From: an uncultured Gemmatimonadota bacterium
GTDB taxonomy: Bacteria; Gemmatimonadota; Gemmatimonadetes; Gemmatimonadales; GWC2-71-9
Direction: 5' to 3'
Assembly (NCBI GenBank): GCA_913009915.1
Contig: CAJVYZ010000240.1
Coordinates: 1-5,241, forward strand
Length of the DNA stretch: 5,241 nt
The translations under genes were made by a program, and so were the position numbers. The notes below the pieces were generated by a model that saw nothing but the letters and a program-made list of their open reading frames with translations, did not search any database and was not told the origin of the DNA. Below are positions 1-5,241 of the stretch, one piece after another. Each line of letters starts with the position of its first letter. Positions within the stretch are counted from its first letter, which is position 1.

Positions 1-2
1 GC

Positions 3-371
3 ATCATCCCCGGCTACGGCGGCACCCAACGCATGGCGCGCCTTCTCGGCAAAGGAAAAGCGCTTGAGCTTATCCTCACGGCGGGCAAGGTCAAAGCCGA
101 CGAAGCCCTTCGCATCGGCCTCGTTAACAAGGTCGTGCCTCAAGCCGAGCTTTTGGACGCGGCGAAAGACTTTTTGAACAAGGTCTTCCGAAACGGCCCC
201 GTCGCCGTGCGCTACGCCATGGAAGCCGTCCACGAGGGGCTGGATATGCCTTTCGAGGAAGGCGCCTTTTTGGAAGCCACGCTATTTGGCCTTCTTTGCG
301 CCACTGAGGATACGAAAGAAGGCTTGAAGGCATTCTTGGAAAAGCGAAAACCCGAGTTCAAGGGAAAATGA
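3..371 (+). CDS. Enoyl-CoA hydratase/isomerase (crotonase family), C-terminal part, cut by window start
   Basis: The frame is open from base 3 to the TGA at 369-371 and gives 122 residues, about half of a usual crotonase of around 260. The fragment opens with IIPGYGGTQR, the conserved stretch that follows the second catalytic Glu in crotonases, so both catalytic Glu residues lie before the window. Further family marks are the helix ALELILTAGKVKADEA, the GLVNKVV segment and the Crt-like C-terminus ending KRKPEFKGK. Family members hydrate trans-2-enoyl-CoA to 3-hydroxyacyl-CoA in the cytoplasm (established for the family). The ATG at 33 is an internal Met, not a start. The stop overlaps the next start as ATGA. 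Codon use is unlike the following genes: of 17 Leu, seven are CTT and five TTG but only one CTG, and no Arg codon is CGG. By hand count the first 360 bases are about 58% G+C. Exact substrate is unknown; Crt-like short-chain activity is a guess. Confidence 0.93.
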   Translation: MIPGYGGTQRMARLLGKGKALELILTAGKVKADEALRIGLVNKVVPQAELLDAAKDFLNKVFRNGPVAVRYAMEAVHEGLDMPFEEGAFLEATLFGLLCATEDTKEGLKAFLEKRKPEFKGK

Positions 372-1621
372 TAAAGACAAGTGATTCGTCTCGCGACGCG
401 CTCATCTACGACTGGAACGTCGAGAAAAGGGCCTACGACCTCGGAGGCCGCAAGCCGGAATTCGACGACGAGACCCTGCGCGACGGCCTGCAGAGCCCTT
501 CGGTGATCGACCCGCCGATGGAGGCCAAGGTGCGGCTGCTCCACCTCATGGCCCGCGTAGGGGTTCGGGCGGCCGACATCGGGCTTCCGGGCGCCGGTCC
601 GAAGGTGGTGGAGCAGGTTCGCACCCTGGCCCGCGAGATCGTCGATCAGGATCTGCCAATCGATCCCAACTGCGCCGCCCGGACGGTGGTGGCCGACATC
701 CAACCCATCGTCGACATCTCCCAGGAAGTCGGCCTCCCCATCGAAGCGGCCACGTTCATCGGATCCTCGGCCATCCGGCAGTTCACCGAGGGGTGGACCA
801 TGGACAAGATGCTGCGGGCCACCGAGGAGGCGGTGACGTTCGCCGTCGGCCAGGGACTTCCGGTCATGTACGTCACCGAAGACACCACTCGGGCTCAACC
901 GGACACCCTGCGACGGCTCTATGCTGCCGCCATCGAGTGCGGTGCCAGACGGATCTGCCTGGCCGATACCACGGGCCACGCCACGCCGGCGGGGGTCCGG
1001 GCCCTGGTGCGGTTCGTTCTGGAGGAGATCGTCGAACCGTCGGGCGAGGCGGTCAAGGTCGACTGGCACGGGCACCGCGACCGGGGGCTGGGCATCGCCA
1101 ACTGCCTGGCCGCCATCGAAGCGGGCGTCGACCGGGTGCACGCCACGGCCCTGGGGATCGGTGAACGGGTCGGCAACGCAGAGATGGATCTGTTGATCGT
1201 CAACCTCTACCTCCTCGGTGCGCTCGACCAGGATCTCAGTGGCCTGGTGGAGTACTGCCAGGCGGCGTCGGAGGCGACCGGCGTGCCCATCCCGGCCAGC
1301 TATCCGGTGGTTGGCAGTGACGCGTTCCGCACGGCCACCGGGGTACACGCCGCCGCCATCATCAAGGCCCGAAAGAAGGGTGACGCGTGGCTGGCCGACC
1401 GGGTCTACTCGAGCGTACCGGCCGGTGTGTTCGGACTGGCCCAGCGGATCGAGATCTCCCACGTGTCTGGGTTGTCGAACGTGAAATGCTGGCTGGAGGA
1501 ACACGGCTACGATCCCGACGACACCGCCAAGTGCGATGTCCTCTTCGCGGCGGCCAAGCAGACCGACCGGGTGCTCACCGACGAAGAGTGCCACCGGCTG
1601 GTTGCGACAGTGGGGGGCTGA
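368..1621 (+). CDS. HMGL-like/pyruvate carboxyltransferase family protein (LeuA/homocitrate synthase type, no regulatory domain)
   Basis: The product has 417 residues and a DRE-TIM metallolyase TIM barrel. DETLRDGLQ (34-42) is the family signature with metal-binding Asp and catalytic Arg. EDTTR and LADTTGHATP correspond to the LeuA motifs EDATR and PDTxGYATP. HGHRD (234-238) is the second metal-binding motif, and GIGERVGNAEMD (263-274) matches the GIGERAGNA block of isopropylmalate/homocitrate synthases. GVH (325-327) and a subdomain-II-like tail follow, but the roughly 120-residue leucine-binding regulatory domain of LeuA is absent. Members condense acetyl-CoA with a 2-oxoacid (family knowledge), but the substrate here is undetermined: 2-isopropylmalate, homocitrate, citramalate or a relative. 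HGHRD has Arg where LeuA has Asn. ATG 368 is the only ATG, GTG or TTG before the catalytic motif, and it has no well-spaced ribosome site (AGGGA at 361-365 is only 2 bases away). Its first codons (ATA, AAG, ACA, AGT) look foreign to the rest of the gene. The gene sits between the crotonase (4-base overlap) and the DUF885 gene (3-base gap). Confidence 0.85.
   Translation: MIKTSDSSRDALIYDWNVEKRAYDLGGRKPEFDDETLRDGLQSPSVIDPPMEAKVRLLHLMARVGVRAADIGLPGAGPKVVEQVRTLAREIVDQDLPIDPNCAARTVVADIQPIVDISQEVGLPIEAATFIGSSAIRQFTEGWTMDKMLRATEEAVTFAVGQGLPVMYVTEDTTRAQPDTLRRLYAAAIECGARRICLADTTGHATPAGVRALVRFVLEEIVEPSGEAVKVDWHGHRDRGLGIANCLAAIEAGVDRVHATALGIGERVGNAEMDLLIVNLYLLGALDQDLSGLVEYCQAASEATGVPIPASYPVVGSDAFRTATGVHAAAIIKARKKGDAWLADRVYSSVPAGVFGLAQRIEISHVSGLSNVKCWLEEHGYDPDDTAKCDVLFAAAKQTDRVLTDEECHRLVATVGG
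1612..1617 (+). promoter_or_regulatory. Ribosome binding site of the DUF885 gene, inside the end of the upstream gene
   Basis: A run of six G lies 7 bases before ATG 1625 and is part of the last codons of the HMGL-like gene. With the TGA (1619-1621) and the start only 3 bases apart, this suggests translational coupling of the two genes. The call rests on position only. Confidence 0.45.
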
Positions 1622-1624
1622 TCC

Positions 1625-3244
1625 ATGGCGCCGGTCACCGATCCTCTGTGCCGATCATATCTCGATCTTTGCTGGCACCTCGATCCGGCGGCCGGATCGG
1701 CAGCCAGCGCCGGAGAACACGACACCCGGCTGGGGCGGTTCGACGTCGAGTCGGTCAGCGAATACCTCGTCGCTTTCCGTTCGCTCGCCAAAGCGGTGGA
1801 GGACATGGAGGTCACAGATCTCCAGGACGAGATCGACCGCACAGCCCTCCTCGATGACATTCGCGTTTCCTACTACCGCTTCGATGCCGAACGACCCCAC
1901 GTTCGCAACCCGTCGTTCTGGCTGTCGCACGTGTTCGAAGCGCTCCACACGCTGCTGATTCGTCCCCAAGATGAAGCCGCCGGCCTGGCCGACGCGGCGC
2001 GCCAACGCCTCGAGGCCGTTCCCGGTTTCTTGAATACCGCCGAGGAAACCCTGGAGCAGCCGCCGTCGGTATTTCTCGATTCAGCGGTGGCGATGCTGCC
2101 GGGCGGCGAAACTCTCATCGCCGAGACCGCTGCCACGTTTGCCCAGGTGGCGCCCTCCCAGGCGGAGGCGTTGTCGCAGGCGGCGGCCGCGGCTACCCGA
2201 GCGCTCCAGTCGTTTGGCAATGCACTGCGCACCGATCTGGCTATCCATCCAGACGAGATGGCGTTCGCCACTGGTGAAGTCGAATTCGAGCGCCGGCTCC
2301 ACCTGGAACACGCCCTGCGGCAAACGGCGCCCGAGTTGTGGCGCTACGGCTTGCGGCTCGAGGAAGAGGTGACCGCCCGCATCGAGTCGCTGGCGGCTGA
2401 GATAGATCCGTCTGTGCCGTGGCGGGACCTCGTCGAACGGCTGCGGGACGACACGCCGACCAGCGACGGGCTGCTCGATGCCTACCGCCAAGCTATGCAG
2501 CGGGCCCGTGAGTTCACCATCGAGCATGACCTCGTCACCGTGCCGGAGGGACCGCTGGAGGTGGTGGCCACCCCCGAGTTCATGCGGCCGCTGATTCCGT
2601 TCGCCGCCTACCAGCCGCCGGGCCCGCTGATGGCCAGCCGGACCGGGCTGTTCTTCGTGACGGTACCCGAGGCGGACGATCCCGACACCCGGCAACTTCA
2701 GCTGCGGGAGCACTCCATTCACGGGCTGCCGGGCGTCGCGCTGCACGAAGGCTATCCTGGGCACCATCTCCAGATGTTGACGGCGCAGCACCAGCCGGCG
2801 CTGGTACGTCGTGTCTTGTGGACCCCGATCATGGTCGAGGGTTGGGCGCTGTATTGCGAGGACCTGATGGGAGAGTTGGGGTTCTATCCCTCTGCTGAGG
2901 CACGGCTGTTCCATCTGGCCATGCTGCTGTGGCGCGCCGTCCGGGTTGTGCTCGACGTCGGGCTACACACCCGGGGCATGACTCCCCAGGAAGCCGTCGA
3001 CTACCTGGTCGACCGCCTCCCCATGGACCGTCCCGCCGCCGAAGCCGAGGTTTGGCGCTATTGCGCCATGCCGACCTACCAGTTGTGCTATGCCGTGGGA
3101 CGCCGGGACCTATTGGCTTTGCGGGAGGCATACCGGGAGCGGGCCGGGACGGACTTCACCTGGCGCCGGTTCCACGACGAATTGCTGACGTACGGTGGCC
3201 TTCCCGTGTCGCTCGCTCGGTGGGGCATGGGCCTGGACCAGTAA
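1625..3244 (+). CDS. DUF885 family protein, putative metallohydrolase
   Basis: The product has 539 residues, close to the usual length of DUF885 (PF05960) proteins. The diagnostic block is GVALHEGYPGHHLQ, with H374, E375, H380 and H381; the HExxPGHH pattern is characteristic of DUF885 and differs from classical HEXXH. It is followed by VEGWALYCEDLMGELGFY (from 404), whose E405 is probably a further metal ligand or catalytic residue. The N-terminal half (about 1-260) is largely helical and Ala/Glu/Arg rich. The N-terminus has no signal peptide or membrane segment, so a cytoplasmic protein is likely, whereas many family members are secreted. A zinc-dependent peptidase-like hydrolase is the usual inference for the family, but the substrate is unknown. 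ATG 1625 is chosen because it lies 3 bases after the preceding stop with a G-rich ribosome site 7 bases upstream. The gene ends with TAA 3242-3244. Base composition and CGG/CTG preference match the HMGL-like and SDR genes. Confidence 0.9.
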   Translation: MAPVTDPLCRSYLDLCWHLDPAAGSAASAGEHDTRLGRFDVESVSEYLVAFRSLAKAVEDMEVTDLQDEIDRTALLDDIRVSYYRFDAERPHVRNPSFWLSHVFEALHTLLIRPQDEAAGLADAARQRLEAVPGFLNTAEETLEQPPSVFLDSAVAMLPGGETLIAETAATFAQVAPSQAEALSQAAAAATRALQSFGNALRTDLAIHPDEMAFATGEVEFERRLHLEHALRQTAPELWRYGLRLEEEVTARIESLAAEIDPSVPWRDLVERLRDDTPTSDGLLDAYRQAMQRAREFTIEHDLVTVPEGPLEVVATPEFMRPLIPFAAYQPPGPLMASRTGLFFVTVPEADDPDTRQLQLREHSIHGLPGVALHEGYPGHHLQMLTAQHQPALVRRVLWTPIMVEGWALYCEDLMGELGFYPSAEARLFHLAMLLWRAVRVVLDVGLHTRGMTPQEAVDYLVDRLPMDRPAAEAEVWRYCAMPTYQLCYAVGRRDLLALREAYRERAGTDFTWRRFHDELLTYGGLPVSLARWGMGLDQ

Positions 3245-3291
3245 CCCGGCGAGCTTGCCCCGCCCGTTTCCGGCCGGTAGCTTGGTGCCAC

Positions 3292-4158
3292 ATGTCTCTA
3301 TCCCAACCATATTCGAGCTCGGGTAGCGCCTGGCCGTCGGGCGACACCAACACGTCAGAAATCGTGCTCGAGGAGCCCGAACCGGTCGCTCCGTCGCCGG
3401 GGTACTCGGGCAACAACGTAGTCGTCACCGGCGGTGCCACCGGATTGGGCCTGAGTATCTGCCTGGAGTTTGCTCGCAGGGGATGCGGCGTGGCCTTCTG
3501 CTTCCTCGATCTCCCCGACCGAGACGTCGCCGAGCAGGCGTTACTGGCCGAAACCGCCCTCGCCGGCATGGGGGTCCCCGTCTATGCCGTCCGGTGCGAC
3601 GTCAGAGATAGCGCCCAGGTCGACCGCTTCATCTCCAGAGCCAAGGACCGGCTGGGCGGGCTCCACTATCTGGTCAACAACGCCGGCATCGCCCTGGACG
3701 GCGCCCTGTGGCGCATGTCCGACGACAACTGGCGCCGGGTGCTCGAAACCAACGTCACCGGAGCGTTCAACTGTATCCGCGCGGTGACCCCGGTGTTCCG
3801 GACGCAGCGCTATGGCAAGATCGTCAACGTCAGCGCCCACCAGGCCGAACGCCCCGGGTTCGGGGTCGCCAACTACGCCTCCAGCAAGGCCGCCCTGATC
3901 GGCCTGACCCGGGCCGCGGCCGTGGAACTGGGACCCACCAACATCAACGTCAACGCAGTGGCCCCCGGATTCGTCCGCACGGAGCGGCTCTCGATGCTCC
4001 CGCCCGAGGTGGTCGATCGGGCCGAAAAGAGTTCGGTCCTGGGCCGGGTTGCGGAGCCTGAAGACATCGCTCGGGTGATCGCCTTCCTCTGCTCCGACGA
4101 GGCGCGCCACATCACCGGGCAGACGATTACCGTGGATGGGGGGATGTCGCTGGAGTAG
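3292..4158 (+). CDS. Short-chain dehydrogenase/reductase (SDR, FabG-like) with Ala at the catalytic Ser position
   Basis: The product has 288 residues. A classical SDR Rossmann domain starts near residue 42: TGGATGLG (46-53) binds the nucleotide, CDVRD follows strand 3, NNAG is at 129-132, N154 sits in TNVTG, YASSK gives Y195 and K199, then PGFVRTE, and the C-terminus is GQTITVDGGMSLE. Family members reduce or oxidise carbonyl/hydroxyl groups with NAD(P)(H); the substrate is unknown. Aligned without gaps to FabG, the catalytic Ser (13 residues before the Tyr) is A182, with a Ser only at 181. The codons are AGC GCC, so this is read directly. Residues 1-41 form an extra Ser/Pro/Glu-rich, probably disordered leader absent from typical 245-255 residue SDRs. 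ATG 3292 is the only in-frame ATG before the domain; GTG 3364 is an alternative that would shorten the leader. Neither has a clear ribosome site. The frame is also open far upstream, but that part overlaps the DUF885 gene and has no SDR similarity. Confidence 0.92.
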   Translation: MSLSQPYSSSGSAWPSGDTNTSEIVLEEPEPVAPSPGYSGNNVVVTGGATGLGLSICLEFARRGCGVAFCFLDLPDRDVAEQALLAETALAGMGVPVYAVRCDVRDSAQVDRFISRAKDRLGGLHYLVNNAGIALDGALWRMSDDNWRRVLETNVTGAFNCIRAVTPVFRTQRYGKIVNVSAHQAERPGFGVANYASSKAALIGLTRAAAVELGPTNINVNAVAPGFVRTERLSMLPPEVVDRAEKSSVLGRVAEPEDIARVIAFLCSDEARHITGQTITVDGGMSLE

Positions 4159-4160
4159 AA

Positions 4161-4234
4161 GGGCGGTAAGGCGGTAGGGCGGTAAGGCGGTAAGGCGGTA
4201 AGGCGGTAAGGGCGGTAAGGCGGTAAGGGCGGTT
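4161..4234 (+). repeat. Tandem repeat array, GCGGTAAG unit (8-9 bp)
   Basis: Eight consecutive copies of GCGGTAAG, one with GTAGG and some with an extra G, run from 4163, with a ninth broken copy ending GCGGTT at 4229-4234. The array begins 2 bases after the SDR stop codon. Most units carry a TAA, and an 8-base period moves these through all three frames, so the + strand is closed to read-through. The opposite strand has no stops in the repeat, which explains a long spurious antisense frame. Function is unknown. Confidence 0.9.
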
Positions 4235-4235
4235 C

Positions 4236-4278
4236 CCCATGCCGTAGGGGCGACGCATGCGTCGCCCGTACCGATGGG
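4236..4278. repeat. 43-bp imperfect palindromic element with a perfect 20-bp core
   Basis: The core GGGCGACGCATGCGTCGCCC (4248-4267) is a perfect palindrome. The symmetry extends outward to CCCAT (4236-4240) and ATGGG (4274-4278), with one bulged base and two mismatches in between. The element lies between two blocks of GCGGTAAG repeats. The 8-mer GGGCGGTT occurs directly on both sides (4227-4234 and 4280-4287), which could be a target-site duplication or simply variants of the repeat unit. It looks like a REP- or MITE-type non-autonomous element. A hairpin in RNA is possible, but there is no T-tract that would make it a standard terminator. Confidence 0.75.
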
Positions 4279-4291
4279 TGGGCGGTTGCCA

Positions 4292-4322
4292 GCGGTAAAG
4301 GCGGTAAGGGCGCTAAGGGCGG
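4292..4322 (+). repeat. Second block of GCGGTAAG-type repeats (9-bp unit)
   Basis: Three 9-base units, GCGGTAAAG (4292), GCGGTAAGG (4301) and GCGCTAAGG (4310), are followed by a partial GCGG (4319-4322). They are related to the array before the palindromic element but more degenerate and with period 9. The two blocks probably were one array that the palindromic element split. Confidence 0.8.
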
Positions 4323-4494
4323 AATTGTGGTGGCTGTTCGAGGGTCGGTGGGTGTTGTTTTCAGGTTGAATCCCCGATGGTGACTATTAGGTTTACCCTG
4401 GGCTGGGCGTCGCCATTGGCGGCTCGGCGGTCTGTTGTGTAAGTGATTATGATACAACGTGTTGTGATGTTGGCTACCGCAACTGGGAGCGTGC
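4323..4494 (+). promoter_or_regulatory. Intergenic leader of the lipoprotein gene; only weak promoter-like signals
   Basis: This 172-base stretch has no supportable gene and is less G+C-rich than the coding regions. TATGAT at 4448-4453 resembles a -10 box, but no good -35 box lies 16-18 bases upstream. An inverted repeat ACAAC-GT-GTTGT at 4454-4465 follows directly and could be an operator or chance. CGCC-ATT-GGCG at 4411-4421 is a small possible hairpin. All are sequence impressions only. Confidence 0.25.
4485..4489 (+). promoter_or_regulatory. Ribosome binding site (GGGAG) supporting the GTG start at 4495
   Basis: GGGAG lies 5 bases before GTG 4495, a normal Shine-Dalgarno spacing. The frame has a TGA at 4465-4467 upstream, which limits the choice of start, and translation from 4495 yields at once a lipoprotein-like signal sequence. 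Confidence 0.55.
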
Positions 4495-5076
4495 GTGCGC
4501 AATATCTTGCTGAGTGGTCTGTGCCTGGTCGGCCTGGGTTGTGGTGGCGGTGGCGGGCAGTTCGACGAACCCGAACGGCCGGCGCCGGAGGAACTGGAGG
4601 CCATCAAGGGCGTGCAACTCCGGGCGGAGCTCTTTGCCGGCCAGGACATTCCGGTGCTACCGATAACGCTGGTGGTGCCCGACTCGTCGCTGGCAGCGGG
4701 TGAACTGTTCCAGCACCGCGACATGCTCCTCAAGTGGACCGACTCGATCATCCAGTTCAAGCTGGAGAACCGGGCGCCCGACGTTGGGTGGAAATTCCCG
4801 CCCGAGCTCCGACGGCTGGCGTTGCGCTCGCCAGGTATCATCCCGGACCCCGACCGCATGGGGCAGTCGGTCTTGCGGACGCCGTCGCTCAACACCGTGC
4901 CCGACCCATTCCGGTCCAACCTACGGACCCTGGTGGCAGTCACCGGGGGCCGGCTGGCATTTGTCCCGGCGGCGGCGGTGTTCCGACAGCCGCAGCCGGG
5001 GGTGGTCGAGGCCTCGTTGATGATTGCGATAGCCGATTCCAGAACCGGCCGGGTGGTGTGGCGCTCGCTGGCGGTG
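4495..5076 (+). CDS. Probable lipoprotein of unknown function, 3' end lost at the contig end
   Basis: From GTG 4495 there are 194 genuine residues up to base 5076, where adapter sequence starts. The N-terminus has one Arg, a hydrophobic stretch (residues 4-15) and C16 in VGLGC followed by five Gly, typical of a lipoprotein signal and linker. The lipobox is imperfect, with Gly rather than Leu at -3, so a non-lipidated secreted protein is possible. The mature part is soluble-looking, with no further membrane segment. DRMGQSVLR, VPDPFRSNLRTLVA, GGRLAFVPAAAVF and IADSRTGRVVWRS are visible. The last pattern (D-x-R-T-G-x-V-x-W) is reminiscent of the strand pair in CsgG/TolB-N-like lipoprotein domains; this fold suggestion is a weak inference. 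I do not recognise the family. The apparent 12 further residues to a stop at 5113-5115 are adapter translation and must not be kept. Confidence 0.7.
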
Positions 5077-5142
5077 AGATCGGAAGAGCACACGTCTGAA
5101 CTCCAGTCACACTGATATATCTCGTATGCCGTCTTCTGCTTG
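5077..5142 (+). other. Illumina TruSeq adapter with index ACTGATAT (sequencing artefact)
   Basis: Bases 5077-5110 match the TruSeq adapter that begins AGATCGGAAGAGCACACG. Bases 5111-5118 (ACTGATAT) sit in the index position; from memory this is TruSeq index 25. Bases 5119-5142 match the flow-cell end ATCTCGTATGCC...CTGCTTG. It is library read-through joined to the genomic insert, which ends at 5076. No biological meaning. Confidence 0.99.
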
Positions 5143-5241
5143 AAAAAAAAAAAAAAAAAAATATATCTCTCTCTTTTTTTTTCTCTTCTTTCTTTTATAT
5201 TTTCATATAGACAGATATCCTAACGACAAATAGTACTTCTA
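5143..5241. other. Poly-A and low-quality read tail (sequencing artefact)
   Basis: Nineteen A follow the adapter directly (5143-5161), as expected when cycles continue past the end of the template. After that comes T/C-rich, then A/T-rich low-complexity sequence wholly unlike the GC-rich genome. It is base-calling noise and holds no gene, terminator or RNA. Confidence 0.95.

Noticed and set aside
212..1594. Long open frame of 460 codons on the - strand
   Set aside because: It mirrors the HMGL-like gene and runs across the crotonase boundary. Its residues are Arg/Gly/Asp-rich with no recognisable motif, as expected for antisense frames in GC-rich DNA.
2929..3291. Upstream extension of the SDR frame
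   Set aside because: It overlaps the end of the DUF885 gene and gives an Arg/Pro-rich peptide with no SDR similarity. ATG 3292 in the intergenic gap is the sensible start.
3245..3291. Possible terminator in the gap between the DUF885 and SDR genes
   Set aside because: Only weak pairing (CCGGC with GCCGG over a 21-base loop) and no T-tract were seen.
4236..4278. Rho-independent terminator after the SDR gene
   Set aside because: The hairpin is strong but is not followed by a T-tract and is embedded in a repeat array. An inserted palindromic element explains it better.
4161..4322. CRISPR-like array
   Set aside because: The units are 8-9 bases in direct tandem with no unique spacers, so this is a simple tandem repeat.
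4443..4703. Open frame of 86 codons from ATG 4443 on the + strand
   Set aside because: It overlaps the lipoprotein gene in another frame, has a GC-driven composition and lacks the ribosome site and signal peptide seen for GTG 4495.
3873..5093. Long open frame of 406 codons on the - strand
   Set aside because: It starts inside the sequencing adapter (MCSSDL), crosses the GCGGTAAG array, which has no stops on this strand, and ends inside the SDR gene. It is an artefact.
5143..5241. Poly-A followed by T-rich tract, as a possible transcript tail, terminator or AT-rich island
   Set aside because: It directly follows the sequencing adapter, so it is read-through past the template, not genomic.

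Overview
This is the end of a contig, most likely from a metagenome or a draft genome of a GC-rich free-living bacterium. The protein-coding part from about 390 to 5076 is strongly G+C-rich and prefers CTG/CTC for Leu and CGG/CGC for Arg. Gene content and style would fit Gemmatimonadota, Acidobacteriota or Actinomycetota. That is an impression from protein sequence style, not a placement. All real genes are on the + strand.

Layout: (1) bases 3-371, the C-terminal part of a crotonase-fold enoyl-CoA hydratase, cut by the window start; (2) 368-1621, a pyruvate-carboxyltransferase/HMGL-like protein of the LeuA/homocitrate synthase type without the leucine-sensing C-terminal domain; (3) 1625-3244, a DUF885-family putative metallohydrolase; (4) 3292-4158, a short-chain dehydrogenase/reductase (SDR) whose catalytic Ser position holds Ala; (5) 4159-4494, a non-coding stretch with GCGGTAAG tandem repeats interrupted by a 43-bp palindromic element, then a weak promoter-like region; (6) 4495-5076, the N-terminal 194 residues of a probable lipoprotein; (7) 5077-5241, not biological: Illumina TruSeq adapter, index, poly-A and low-quality tail.

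Genes 1 to 3 are tightly packed (ATGA overlap, then a 3-base gap), like an operon. Gene 4 follows after 47 bases and may belong to it. A crotonase, an acyl-CoA/2-oxoacid condensing enzyme and an SDR would be compatible with organic-acid or acyl-CoA metabolism, but no defined pathway can be read from these genes alone, and the DUF885 protein has no known link to it.

Two cautions matter for any user. The contig end is adapter read-through, so the last gene's apparent C-terminus is artificial. Also, codon use and base composition change sharply between gene 1 and gene 2, so that junction may be a chimeric assembly or a transfer boundary. I found no convincing evidence of a novel defence, mobile or RNA system. 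The most notable biological points are the SDR active-site substitution and the palindromic element flanked by 8-bp direct repeats inside the repeat array.
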